Assembly: GCA_000432435.1 (NCBI GenBank)
Contig: HF993130.1
Span: forward strand, 55,593 to 101,861
Reading direction: 5' to 3'
DNA: 46,269 bases
Source: Eubacterium sp. CAG:180
Lineage (GTDB): Bacteria; Bacillota; Clostridia; Oscillospirales; Acutalibacteraceae
A program made the position numbers and the translations under genes. The notes beneath the pieces are model-generated. The model searched no databases. It was not told the origin of the DNA and saw nothing but the letters and a program-made list of their open reading frames with translations. Shown here one piece after another: positions 31,785 through 40,793 of the stretch (the first letter of the stretch is position 1; each line of letters begins with the position of its first letter).

Positions 31785-34022
31785 TTAAATACCCGTTGTA
31801 CCGAGAATTGCGGGAGCGGCATCATTAAGCAGCAGCTTTTTCAGTGCCGAATAGCGACGTGTTTTTTTATCGTTAGCCGCCATTTTCATAACCTCGTCTT
31901 TCGTGCCGACAATTATCATAAGCTCCTTCGCCCTTGTTACTGCGGTATAAAGCAGATTTCTGTAACAGAGCTGCGGTATTACATTTACGACGGGCATTAT
32001 AACGGCTTTAAATTCGCTGCCCTGACTTTTATGCACGGTAACGGCATATGCAAGCTCAAGCTCGGTCATCTGCTCCTTTGCGTACTGTGCGGTTCTGTCG
32101 TCAAAGCTTATAAACGCAGTCTCGCTCTTTAAGTCTATTTTTTCGATTATTCCGATGTCTCCGTTAAAAATTCCCTCGCCGGACTCCTTATCGCCGTCCC
32201 AATGGATATCGTAATTGTTTTTTATCTGCATTACCTTGTCGCCCTCGCGGAAAAGACGGAAGCCCGAATTCAGCTCGTTTTTATTATCCGACGGCGGATT
32301 CACAAGAGACTGGAGTATTTTGTTGAGATTTACCGTGCCGGCCTCGCCCTTTTTTGACGGGCAAAGCACCTGTATATCTCTGAGCGGAGAATACGAATAT
32401 GCGCGCGGCAGTCTCTCGGCATAAAGCTCCGCTATCGTTTTCGCAGCAAGAGCCGGGGTCTGCCGTTCCATCAAAAAGAAGTCGCCGTCCTTTCGGTCTG
32501 TCACGATTTTTTCACCGTTCACTATACGGTGTGCGTTGGTGACTATGAGGCTGCCCATGGACTGACGAAAGACCTCCTTCAACTCAACCACAGGCAAAAG
32601 GCGCGATTCAATTAAATCGTGAAGCACATTGCCTGCACCGACCGGAGGCAGCTGATCGGAGTCACCGAGCATAATAAGGCGACAACCGAGAGGCAATGCG
32701 TTTAAAAGACTCGCAAAAAGGCTTATATCCACCATGGAGAGCTCATCAAGTATAAGAGCTTCACACTCAAGCGGATTGCGGATATTTCGTTTAAATGTAG
32801 GTCTGTCATGCTCGTCCCACTCAACCTCCAAAAGCCGGTGAATGGTCTTAGCCTCCTTGCCGGTAAGCTCGGTCATTCTTTTTGCCGCTCTTCCCGTGGG
32901 TGCCGCAAGGCTTATGTCCAGCCCCTCGCTTTGAAAGAGACGAAGTATGCCCTTGAGCGTGGTGGTTTTACCTGTTCCGGGACCGCCGGTCAAAATCAGT
33001 ATGCCCTTGTTCACCGCTGTCTTTATGGCGAGCTTTTGCTTTTCGGCATACGATATATTATCGGCTTTTTCGATTTTCTCTATTTCGCTGTCAAGTGCCG
33101 AATGGCCTGCCGGCGGAAAATTCAAAAGCACCTTTATGCGGTCGCTTATACTCTTTTCATCGCGAAACGCCTGAATTAAAAAGACGTACTCCTTGTCGGT
33201 AAACACCTTTGAGACAAGTCGGTTTTCATGACAAAGCTCGTCCGTCATTATATCTACGGTATCTGCATTTGTATTAAGAAATTCGGCAGCCACGCGCAAA
33301 AGCTTATCACGCGGTATGCAGGTGTGTCCGTCGACATATAAATTATGTCTTAAAATATGCTCTACGCCCGCCTTTATCCTGTATGAATCATTTGGTCTGT
33401 GCGGAAGATTGTCAGCTATTGTCTCAACTCGGTCAAACGGTACGCCGACCTCGGGCAAACAGAGAACGTACGGGTTTTCCGTGACCTTGCCCACCACATC
33501 ACCGCCGAACGCTTTATATGCGGCAAGGCACTCGCGCGGACCTATACCGTACGATTCGAGCGTCATGGTAATGCTGCGTATCGCAAACTGGCTGCGATAT
33601 GACGCGCAGATTTTTTCTGCCTTTTCCGGCGAAATGCCCTTGACCTTTGAGAGCATCTCGGGATTGCTTTCGAGATAATCGAATGCTTTTTCGCCGAACA
33701 TATCCACAATACGCTCTGCCGTAGCCCTGCCTATTCCTTTTATTGCGCCTGCGGCAAGATAATTATAAAGCTGTTCGGTTGTTGCCGGCATATTGCGTTC
33801 AAACGCCTCCACCTTAAATTGCCTGCCGAAGGTTGTGTGATAAGTCCATTCACCCTGAAGCTTTACGGTTTCGCCGACGGAAATATCGGAAAATACACCG
33901 ACGGCCGTGATAAGGTCATCATCACAGCCGACGGAAAGCACGGTATATCCGTTTTGCTCATTTCTGAACCTTATGTCCTCTACCGTACCCTCTATTATTT
34001 CTTTTTCGCGAGTTTCGCTCAT
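31785..34022 (-). CDS. recD2: RecD2-type ATP-dependent 5'-3' DNA helicase
   Basis: RecD2 is a superfamily 1 helicase that acts in DNA repair without RecBC. The 745-residue protein has the long N-terminal region unique to RecD2 (OB-like start EGTVEDIRFRNEQNGYTVLSV and helix-hairpin-helix KGIGRATAERIV), Walker A GGPGTGKTT (346-354), the DELSMVD Walker B, and motif VI-like YAVTVHKSQGSEFKAVIMPV with LLYTAVTRAKELMIIVG near the C-terminus. The start overlaps the stop of the small upstream gene (ATGA). Confidence 0.95.
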   Translation of the reverse strand: MSETREKEIIEGTVEDIRFRNEQNGYTVLSVGCDDDLITAVGVFSDISVGETVKLQGEWTYHTTFGRQFKVEAFERNMPATTEQLYNYLAAGAIKGIGRATAERIVDMFGEKAFDYLESNPEMLSKVKGISPEKAEKICASYRSQFAIRSITMTLESYGIGPRECLAAYKAFGGDVVGKVTENPYVLCLPEVGVPFDRVETIADNLPHRPNDSYRIKAGVEHILRHNLYVDGHTCIPRDKLLRVAAEFLNTNADTVDIMTDELCHENRLVSKVFTDKEYVFLIQAFRDEKSISDRIKVLLNFPPAGHSALDSEIEKIEKADNISYAEKQKLAIKTAVNKGILILTGGPGTGKTTTLKGILRLFQSEGLDISLAAPTGRAAKRMTELTGKEAKTIHRLLEVEWDEHDRPTFKRNIRNPLECEALILDELSMVDISLFASLLNALPLGCRLIMLGDSDQLPPVGAGNVLHDLIESRLLPVVELKEVFRQSMGSLIVTNAHRIVNGEKIVTDRKDGDFFLMERQTPALAAKTIAELYAERLPRAYSYSPLRDIQVLCPSKKGEAGTVNLNKILQSLVNPPSDNKNELNSGFRLFREGDKVMQIKNNYDIHWDGDKESGEGIFNGDIGIIEKIDLKSETAFISFDDRTAQYAKEQMTELELAYAVTVHKSQGSEFKAVIMPVVNVIPQLCYRNLLYTAVTRAKELMIIVGTKDEVMKMAANDKKTRRYSALKKLLLNDAAPAILGTTGI

Positions 34023-34351
34023 TTCAAATATTCCTCTAAATCCTCGGCGGTAAAAAGATATATGCCGTTTGTTTCACGGCAAATATTTTGGCAGCCGAGC
34101 TTTTCTTTTTCGGTCATTCCCGTGTCAAGCACTATGACTTTACCGTAATCCTCATCGCCTATGAGATTCATTTTCATTCTCGCGGCGTATACTGCCGCAG
34201 ACACATTTTTCCCGCAATGCTTAGACGGGATAAGTACATAGTATTCGTATTTTGCTTTCAGCAGCAGTTTTAACAGCACAGCATATACTACGGCAAAGAC
34301 GCCCAATATTATAAGTCCCACAAAAACCGCGCCGAAAAAGCCCTCTAACAT
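34019..34351 (-). CDS. Small single-pass membrane protein of unknown function upstream of recD2
   Basis: The 110-residue protein has one strong N-terminal membrane helix (about 5-30) and a soluble part of about 80 residues with YVLIPSKHCGKNVSAAVYAARMKMNLIG and KVIVLDTGMTEKEKLGCQNICRETNGIYLF. The second half looks like a small alpha/beta fold; no family was recognised with confidence. ATG 34351 follows GGGGTGG. It overlaps the recD2 start by ATGA, so the two are coupled. It lies just downstream of the RNase P RNA gene. Confidence 0.75.
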   Translation of the reverse strand: MLEGFFGAVFVGLIILGVFAVVYAVLLKLLLKAKYEYYVLIPSKHCGKNVSAAVYAARMKMNLIGDEDYGKVIVLDTGMTEKEKLGCQNICRETNGIYLFTAEDLEEYLK

Positions 34352-34389
34352 TAAAACCACCCCATATCATCATATGAGGCGGAAATAAA

Positions 34390-34726
34390 AGAGTGAGCAG
34401 CCTTGTAAGCCGAGTTCTGTCGTTTAAAGCAGTTATCTGTCTAGGCGTACCGTTGCCGGCACGCTCAAGCCATCCTTCGAAGTATTTGCCCAGCTGACAA
34501 CTTCTGTCGATGTTGCATCGGGTAGGGTTTGCCTGGCAATGCCGTTACCGACATTCCGGTGAGCTCTTACCTCGCCATTCCACCCTTACCGCAAAAGCGG
34601 CGGTATATTTCTATGCACTGTCCCGGAGGTCACCCTCGGCGGCCGTTAGCCGTTACCCTGCTGTGTGATGCTCGGACTTTCCTCATCGCGCAAAGCGCTC
34701 CGCAACTGCTCGGGCTGCTCACTCTA
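34390..34726 (-). ncRNA. rnpB: RNase P RNA
   Basis: The minus strand encodes the catalytic RNA of RNase P, which matures tRNA 5' ends. The universally conserved GAGGAAAGTCCGAGC (5' side) and ACAGAACTCGGCTTACA (3' side) elements are present. AGAGTGAGCAGCC at the 5' end pairs with GGCTGCTCACTCT at the 3' end to form helix P1, followed by TTTTATTT. The length of about 337 bases is normal. It fills the gap between uxaC and the small membrane-protein gene. Confidence 0.96.
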
Positions 34727-34729
34727 TGT

Positions 34730-34758
34730 ATTTTATTATATTAACCTCGGCTTGTCAA
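34730..34758 (-). promoter_or_regulatory. Promoter of rnpB, overlapping the end of uxaC
   Basis: On the minus strand TTGACA (34758-34753) and TAAAAT (34735-34730) are 17 bp apart, ending a few bases before the RNA. The -35 hexamer includes the uxaC stop region. Confidence 0.8.
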
Positions 34759-36152
34759 ATGCCAAAGTAAGCCGCGGCATTGTTATACGATATATCCTCC
34801 GCGATATTTTTAAGAAATTCCATATCGCGCGGATATTTTCCCTCCTCGACGAGGTCGCCTATATATTCGCAGAGAATACGTCTGAAATACTCGTGGCGCG
34901 GATATGACAAAAAGCTTCTCGAATCCGTCACCATACCGATAAATTTGCCGAGACATCCGAGATTTGCGAGCGTCGCAATCTGCTTTCTCATTCCGTCGTA
35001 ATTGTCGTTGAACCACCAAGCCGCTCCGTACTGTATTTTTGAATAATTGCCGCTGCCCTGGAAATTACCTATCATAGAGCCGTAGACAAAATTGTCACGC
35101 GGGTTAAGATTGAAAATGACCGTTTTGGGGAGAGCGTTTTGGCTGTCAAGCGAGTCGAGGAATTTTGAAAGTCCCGAAGCCGTGTTACAATCATCTATCG
35201 AATCGAAGCCCGAATCGGCACCGATTTCCTTAAACATTCTTGTGTTGTTGTTGCGAAGAGCACCTACGTGCAGCTCCATGACCCAATCGTGTGCCGCGTA
35301 TTCTTTTGCAAGCTCGGTTAAAAGGTCGGTTTTGTAGCAGTCGCACTCAAATTCTGTCGGTTTTTCGCCTGCCGCACCCTTTCTGAATATCTCTTCGAGC
35401 TCATCCTCGCCGCATTTTTCATATGGTATATATGAAAAAGAATGATCACAGGCAAGGCAGCCTACGGAATCGAAATAACGTATTCTTTCTTTAAGGACTT
35501 CTTTTAACGTCTTATAAGAATCTATTTTCACGCCCGCCGTTTTTTCCATACGGGAAAGCCACTCCGGAAACGACGGCAATTCTATACCGAGAGCCTTTTC
35601 CGGTCTGAACGCCGGAAGCACGCGGCATGAAAAGCTCTTATCCTTAGCCAAAAGCTTATGGTATTCAAGTGTATCGGCCGGGTCGTCTGTTGTGCAGACG
35701 CACACAACACCCGATTTTTCTATAAGCTCGCGCGGAGAAAAGCCGCCTTTTTTGATTTTTGCGTTGCATTTTTCCCATATCTCATCGCACGTTTCGGGAG
35801 ACAGCGTTTTATAAATTCCGAAATATCTTTGAAGCTCCAGATGAGTCCAATGATAAAGCGGATTACCTATAAGATAGGGCATTGTTTTAGCCCACGCCTT
35901 AAACTTATCATAGCCGTCGGCGTCGCCCGTGATATATTTTTCGTCAATGCCGAACGAACGCATGGCGCGCCACTTGTAGTGGTCATAAGAAAGCCACAGC
36001 TCAGCTATATCGTCGGGGTTTTTGTTATCGTATATCTCCTTCGGCGACAGGTGGCAATGCCAATCGAATACAGGCATTTCTTTCGCCGCCCTGAAGAGAT
36101 CCTTTGCGGTATCGGTTGACAGCAAAAAGTCGTCGTCCATAAATTTTTTCAT
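34755..36152 (-). CDS. uxaC: Glucuronate isomerase
   Basis: UxaC interconverts D-glucuronate and D-fructuronate (or galacturonate and tagaturonate), the first step of hexuronate breakdown. The 465-residue protein has the metal-site FDWHCHL (His32, His34), NPLYHWTHLELQRYFGI, HDWVMELHVGALRNNNTRMF and the C-terminal GMVTDSRSFLSYPRHEYFRRILC, all family-typical. ATG 36152 has AGGTG 7 bases upstream; the frame extends to a GTG at 36161 inside that site. It follows the GH38 gene by 37 bases and is probably cotranscribed. No uxuA/uxuB or transporter is present. Confidence 0.95.
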   Translation of the reverse strand: MKKFMDDDFLLSTDTAKDLFRAAKEMPVFDWHCHLSPKEIYDNKNPDDIAELWLSYDHYKWRAMRSFGIDEKYITGDADGYDKFKAWAKTMPYLIGNPLYHWTHLELQRYFGIYKTLSPETCDEIWEKCNAKIKKGGFSPRELIEKSGVVCVCTTDDPADTLEYHKLLAKDKSFSCRVLPAFRPEKALGIELPSFPEWLSRMEKTAGVKIDSYKTLKEVLKERIRYFDSVGCLACDHSFSYIPYEKCGEDELEEIFRKGAAGEKPTEFECDCYKTDLLTELAKEYAAHDWVMELHVGALRNNNTRMFKEIGADSGFDSIDDCNTASGLSKFLDSLDSQNALPKTVIFNLNPRDNFVYGSMIGNFQGSGNYSKIQYGAAWWFNDNYDGMRKQIATLANLGCLGKFIGMVTDSRSFLSYPRHEYFRRILCEYIGDLVEEGKYPRDMEFLKNIAEDISYNNAAAYFGI

Positions 36153-36189
36153 TTTAAGCACCTATCCTTTCGAAAAAAAGCAATCTGTT

Positions 36190-39100
36190 TTATTTCAGCT
36201 TTAAAGTTACTATTTCAAACGGTTTCAACGTAAGATTTACCGTTCTGCCGTGTTTTTGAAGCTTTCTCTCTTCATTTTCGAGAAGGTCGGTCAAGTACAC
36301 ATCGTCAAAATCAAATCCGAGCGTGAGATTTACATTTGCGCGTGAATTACAGCACTCGTACAATCTCACGATTACGCCGTCGCCGTCCTCTGCATTTTTC
36401 ACTGTCTCGCATATGACATTTTCCGAATCAATCGACAAAAGGGAATATTCTTCGGGAAGAGTACCGTTTTGACTTTCGATTTTTTTTGCCTCAAGCGGAG
36501 AATTGAGCAGATAAGCGAGCTTTACCGTACCTGCCTCCCTGAAATCACCGCTGTGCGGGAACAGCGAATATGTAAACTCGTGCCTGCATTTATCGGCGTC
36601 GGGATTGGGATAGTTTCCGCACTTAATCAGCGTAAGGCGAATAACCGAGTCGTGAATATCATAGCCGTACTTGCAGTCGTTTAAAAGGCTTACGCCGTAG
36701 CCGTATTCTGAAAGGTCGGCGAATTTATGCGCGCACACCTCAAATTTTGCCGCGTCCCAGCTTGTGTTTTTGTGAGTCGGTCTTTCAACCGTTCCGAATT
36801 GTATGTCGTATGTTGCCTTGTCGGCATTTATTTCCGTGGGGAAGGCGGTTTTGAGAAGTATATGGCTTTCTTTCCAGTCAATATCGTTTTCGAAGTCGAT
36901 TTTCGGCGTGTTTTCATAGAGCCATATGCGCTGTACTATGGTGCTTGAGAGAAATCTTCTTGTTATCTCGATGCCGGCTCTGACACCGTCCGACAGCGGT
37001 TTTATTGAAACTACGGAATCAACTTCCCAAGACTTGTCGGTATAGTAATTGCTTATCTCCCAGTTGTCGTAGTCACGCGGAATATCTTCGTATGCAGTAA
37101 GCACATTTCCGCGCTCGCCCTTTTTGAGCACCTCGCGTTTATTTTTCTTATCGAACAGAGAAGAAAAAGCTCCGGTCTTATCAAGCTTTATTTTAAAGAA
37201 CCTGTTTTCAAGGAATTTATCGGTAACCTTTACGGAATTTGTATTGCAGACGTCCGTTACAACCTTATATCCCTTCGGAGGTATATTTTTAACGTACACG
37301 GTTTTGCCGTCAAGCTTTGTTTCGCCGCTCGCCTCAAAGGAGTTCGGATTAAAAACGAGCACTCCGCCGCGTGTGTTTATATTTTCCGCGACGGCGGTTT
37401 CGGCGTCGTTTTTGATTCTTTTGCCCGCTTCGCAGATTTTCTCATACTGCCGATGCGATACCTCATATACTTCCTTTATTGATGAGCCGGGTATTATGTC
37501 GTGGAACTGATTTAAAAGTATTGTCTCCCAGCCATCGTGAAGAGCCTCCCTCGGGTACTCTTTGCCGAGTAGTTTTTGCGCCGTCACGGACAGCATTTCG
37601 GCATTTTCATAAAGGAATTCGCTTCGGCGGTTCAGCTTTTTATTCTGCGCCATGGAGGTATAGGTTCCGCGGTGATATTCAAGATACAGTTCGCCTTGCC
37701 AACAAGGAGTTTTCGGATTTTTTTCGGCTCTCTTTTTAATTCGCTCAAGGAATGAGCCGGCAAATTCCATTTTAGCGCACGGTACTCCCGAAACGCCCTT
37801 TTTCAGCACATCGTAATATTCAAGGTCTTTTCTTATAGGTCCGCCGCCGCCGTCGCCGTAACCGAAGGTTATCATCACTTCGTTGTTTATATCCTTTTGC
37901 TGATAGCGGTCGTATCCGCCTATGAGCTGACAAGGGTTGAGTTTTGCGTTGTAAGTGACGTTTGTCGCCGGCTTTTTACCTCTGACCTTATCCTGCGCGG
38001 TCATAAAATACGTGAATATATCGGTACCGTCTATCCCCTTCCAGAAAAAAGTGTCATACGGCATTTTATCGGTCTCGCTCCAGCCGATTTTGGAGGTCAC
38101 GAATTTATCAACGCCGCTTTTGCGGAGGATTTGCGGCAGGGCCGCGGAATAACCGAATACATCGGGGAGCCAAAGCACCTTTGAATCAACGCCGAATTCG
38201 TTTTTGAAGAAGCTCTTGCCGTATAATATCTGCCTTACAAGGCTCTCGCCCGACGACAGATTGCAGTCCGCCTCGACCCACATGGCGCCCTCGACCTCCC
38301 ATCTGCCGAGGCGTACCATTTCTTTTACCTCGGCGTAAAGCTCGGGGCTTTCCTCTTTCAGGAATTTATAGAGCTGCGCCTGACTCGACATAAACTTGTA
38401 TTCGGGATATTTTTTCATAAGCTCAAGTACGGTCGAAAAAGAGCGCAACACCTTTTCCCTCGTCTGTGCAAGAGTCCAGAGCCAAGCTACGTCTATATGC
38501 GTATGGCCTATGCAGACGGCGTTTACGTCTTCTTTTTTGCAGTATTTGCCGTAGAATTCCCTGTCAAGATATGCTTCGGCAGTATCGACGGAGTCAAGAA
38601 ATTCTTTTGAACCCGGCACGCGCATATCAATGAGATTTATTGCGCCGACAACGTAGTTTTCGATATCGACATAGACCTTTTCATACGGCTCGTGATAAAG
38701 CGTAACCTCATACGGCACGGCGATTTTATAATAGAGGCGGCGTGCGTTCTCGTAATACGCGTTGAGAGTCACGTTAAAATCAAGCAAGCAGTCGTTTCTG
38801 CCGGAATAGGCGTAAAGGAAGATATCATATTCGTCCTTTGCATTATCAAGGAATATTTCGCGGTGATTCACATCAAGCCCTTGCTGCAATTTGCCGTCAA
38901 CATACGCTATAAACTGAGGATTTACCGCGTCCCAGCCATCAAGCTGAGTGGAGACGGTAAGCTCGAGATTTTTGCCTGTCAGTTCTTTCGGAACAATCAG
39001 TTTTTTATAAAACCATGCGTGTGCATCATATTTTCCGCCCCAGCGGTCATTTTTTTCAAAACTCTTAAAGCTCTCATCAACAACGGGCAATTCGTTACCG

Positions 39101-39219
39101 ACTTTATATTCGCACGGCTTATATAAAAAGCCTTCGATTTTTTCGCTGTAAGCCACGGTATTTTTTTTGAACTCCTCAAGGAACACCCTGAGCCTGTCCT
39201 CATAAAAGTCTGTCTGCAT
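36190..39219 (-). CDS. Glycoside hydrolase family 38 alpha-mannosidase
   Basis: The 1009-residue protein removes alpha-mannose from glycans, probably short mannosides or host N-glycan fragments. There is no signal peptide, so it acts in the cytosol. It has an N-terminal beta domain (1-225) and the catalytic domain with zinc ligands in GHTHIDVAWLWT (His239, Asp243), the nucleophile Asp353 in WLPDVFGYSAALPQI, and a zinc His in LLNQFHDIIPGSSI, followed by the large C-terminal beta-sandwich. GGGAGG precedes ATG 39219. It is the first gene of a probable two-gene unit with uxaC, with an inverted repeat over its promoter. Confidence 0.93.
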   Translation of the reverse strand: MQTDFYEDRLRVFLEEFKKNTVAYSEKIEGFLYKPCEYKVGNELPVVDESFKSFEKNDRWGGKYDAHAWFYKKLIVPKELTGKNLELTVSTQLDGWDAVNPQFIAYVDGKLQQGLDVNHREIFLDNAKDEYDIFLYAYSGRNDCLLDFNVTLNAYYENARRLYYKIAVPYEVTLYHEPYEKVYVDIENYVVGAINLIDMRVPGSKEFLDSVDTAEAYLDREFYGKYCKKEDVNAVCIGHTHIDVAWLWTLAQTREKVLRSFSTVLELMKKYPEYKFMSSQAQLYKFLKEESPELYAEVKEMVRLGRWEVEGAMWVEADCNLSSGESLVRQILYGKSFFKNEFGVDSKVLWLPDVFGYSAALPQILRKSGVDKFVTSKIGWSETDKMPYDTFFWKGIDGTDIFTYFMTAQDKVRGKKPATNVTYNAKLNPCQLIGGYDRYQQKDINNEVMITFGYGDGGGGPIRKDLEYYDVLKKGVSGVPCAKMEFAGSFLERIKKRAEKNPKTPCWQGELYLEYHRGTYTSMAQNKKLNRRSEFLYENAEMLSVTAQKLLGKEYPREALHDGWETILLNQFHDIIPGSSIKEVYEVSHRQYEKICEAGKRIKNDAETAVAENINTRGGVLVFNPNSFEASGETKLDGKTVYVKNIPPKGYKVVTDVCNTNSVKVTDKFLENRFFKIKLDKTGAFSSLFDKKNKREVLKKGERGNVLTAYEDIPRDYDNWEISNYYTDKSWEVDSVVSIKPLSDGVRAGIEITRRFLSSTIVQRIWLYENTPKIDFENDIDWKESHILLKTAFPTEINADKATYDIQFGTVERPTHKNTSWDAAKFEVCAHKFADLSEYGYGVSLLNDCKYGYDIHDSVIRLTLIKCGNYPNPDADKCRHEFTYSLFPHSGDFREAGTVKLAYLLNSPLEAKKIESQNGTLPEEYSLLSIDSENVICETVKNAEDGDGVIVRLYECCNSRANVNLTLGFDFDDVYLTDLLENEERKLQKHGRTVNLTLKPFEIVTLKLK

Positions 39220-39252
39220 ATTTGCCTCCCGATATTGCTTTTTATTGCTGAT

Positions 39253-39281
39253 ATTTTATCACAGTAAAACGCGTAATACAA
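39253..39281 (-). promoter_or_regulatory. Sigma-A promoter of the alpha-mannosidase-uxaC unit
   Basis: On the minus strand TTGTAT (39281-39276) and TAAAAT (39258-39253) are 17 bp apart, 33 bases before the ATG. Confidence 0.65.
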
Positions 39282-39301
39282 CATACAAACAGCGTTTTAC
39301 T
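39263..39301. promoter_or_regulatory. Inverted-repeat operator candidate over the mannosidase promoter
   Basis: AGTAAAACGC (39263-39272) and GCGTTTTACT (39292-39301) are perfect 10-bp inverted copies, 19 bases apart, centred about on the -35 hexamer. This could be a two-site operator for a repressor, or a hairpin ending the PdxR-like transcript 8 bases upstream. Confidence 0.5.
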
Positions 39302-39309
39302 AACGTTTT

Positions 39310-40641
39310 TTATGCTCCGAATATACTGCCGTAAAGTCTTTTTGCAGCCGGCAAAAAATCTTCAGACGCCACGGACGAGCACAAGAGCAAAATCTGCGGA
39401 TATTTTTTCCCCGTGCCGCTCTCCTTTACCGCCACGCCGCTTATAAGGGCTCGCTCCGCGATTTCTTTTTCCGACATGGCGCACTTTATTTCGAGTCTTA
39501 AAACAAAGCCCGTTTCGCCGATATAGATATTGGCTTTATCGCCGAAAACCTCTTTCAGGGCTGATGTCAGCAGCTTCATTTTTTGGGTATACAGTCTTTT
39601 GATTTTTCTTATTCTTATTGACAGATTTCCGTCGCGGATAAAGCTGCACAATGCTATCTGTTCGGTCTTTGAGGCGGTTTGGTTATACAGCTCCGCCTTT
39701 TTTTCGTATTCGCCGAGCAGCGCGTCCGGAAGTATCATAAAGCTGAGTCTGATAGACGGTAAAAGCAGCTTTGAAAACGTACCGATATAAATTACATTTC
39801 TGCCGCAGTCAAGTCCCTGAAGCGATGGTGTGGGGCGATTGAAATATCCAAACTCACTGTCGTAATCATCCTCGATTATAAGCTTGTTTTCTCTGTCTGC
39901 AAGACGGATAAGACGAAGTCTTTCACTTGTCGGCATAACGTCGCCGAGGCGGTTTATATGCGACGGACTCACATAAATTATATCGGCCTCTTCTTTTGTA
40001 CGGCATGATTTAAAGCCGTGGTCGGAAAACACCGCTGCGCCCTGTTCAAATTCCGACTCTCCGAAAAAGACCTTTTGCGAACGCGGCAGCACGGCGCATA
40101 TTATATGTAAAAGGCTTTGCACGCCCGCGCCTATGACTATGTTATCTGGTGAGCAGACCGCATTTCTGTGCTCCGTGATGTATTTGCAAAGAGCCTCCCT
40201 AAGCTCGCGTTCTCCCTGCGCCTCGCCGTAGGACAGCAGTCTTTCATCCTGCCTCAAAGCACTTTTGATGTATCTTCGCCACAGCGTGAAATCAAAGCTC
40301 TCCCTGTCTGCCGAGAGAGAAGTGAAATCATAGTCGGTTTTCGGCTCAAGTTCTTTTATCCCTCTTACCGTGCCGTCTTTTTTTTCACGCCGCGCAACAT
40401 CCGTCACAAAGTACCCGCTCTGCGGCTTTGATACAACATATCCGTCCGCCGCAAGCTGAAAATACGCCGCCTCAGCCGTAGTGCGGCTTACCGACAGCTC
40501 CTTTTCACACCGCCGTATTGACGGAAGCCTTGCGCCCGGAGACAGCTTGCCCTCGGTGATTAGGTCTTTATAATATTCGTAAACTCGCATATACAGCGGA
40601 ATGTTTTCCTTATTCAGTCCGGAATCCACAGTATTCTCCAT
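39310..40641 (-). CDS. pdxR: MocR/PdxR-type transcriptional regulator (GntR HTH plus aminotransferase fold)
   Basis: The 443-residue protein has a GntR winged-helix (LYMRVYEYYKDLITEGKLSPGARLPSIRRCEKELSVSRTTAEAAYFQLAADGYV) and a fold-type I aminotransferase domain that binds PLP: IIEDDYDSEF (256-265) and the Schiff-base Lys291 in GTFSKLLLPSIRLS. Regulators of this type sense PLP and control vitamin B6 genes; here it is divergent from a B6 kinase gene, so PdxR is the likely role. TAGGGGACAG precedes ATG 40641. Regulators of other amino-acid genes share the architecture, so the symbol rests on context. Confidence 0.8.
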   Translation of the reverse strand: MENTVDSGLNKENIPLYMRVYEYYKDLITEGKLSPGARLPSIRRCEKELSVSRTTAEAAYFQLAADGYVVSKPQSGYFVTDVARREKKDGTVRGIKELEPKTDYDFTSLSADRESFDFTLWRRYIKSALRQDERLLSYGEAQGERELREALCKYITEHRNAVCSPDNIVIGAGVQSLLHIICAVLPRSQKVFFGESEFEQGAAVFSDHGFKSCRTKEEADIIYVSPSHINRLGDVMPTSERLRLIRLADRENKLIIEDDYDSEFGYFNRPTPSLQGLDCGRNVIYIGTFSKLLLPSIRLSFMILPDALLGEYEKKAELYNQTASKTEQIALCSFIRDGNLSIRIRKIKRLYTQKMKLLTSALKEVFGDKANIYIGETGFVLRLEIKCAMSEKEIAERALISGVAVKESGTGKKYPQILLLCSSVASEDFLPAAKRLYGSIFGA

Positions 40642-40668
40642 AACTGTCCCCTAAAAAATTTTAGTTTT

Positions 40669-40703
40669 TGTGTATTTCAATAATGACACATCGGGTATAT
40701 TAT
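40669..40703 (+). promoter_or_regulatory. pdxK promoter with overlapping TGTGT/ACACA palindrome
   Basis: TTTCAA (40675-40680) and TATTAT (40698-40703) are 17 bp apart on plus. TGTGT (40669-40673) and ACACA (40686-40690) form an inverted repeat around the -35 hexamer, a candidate site for the divergent PdxR-like protein. The leader to pdxK is about 85 bases. Confidence 0.4.
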
Positions 40704-40793
40704 ATATTAAAATCAGGAGTTGGGCAAGTATTAAATACCGACTCGTATTTCGGCAAAAAATCATCTCGAAAAAACGGAAGGGTGTTAAAAACC

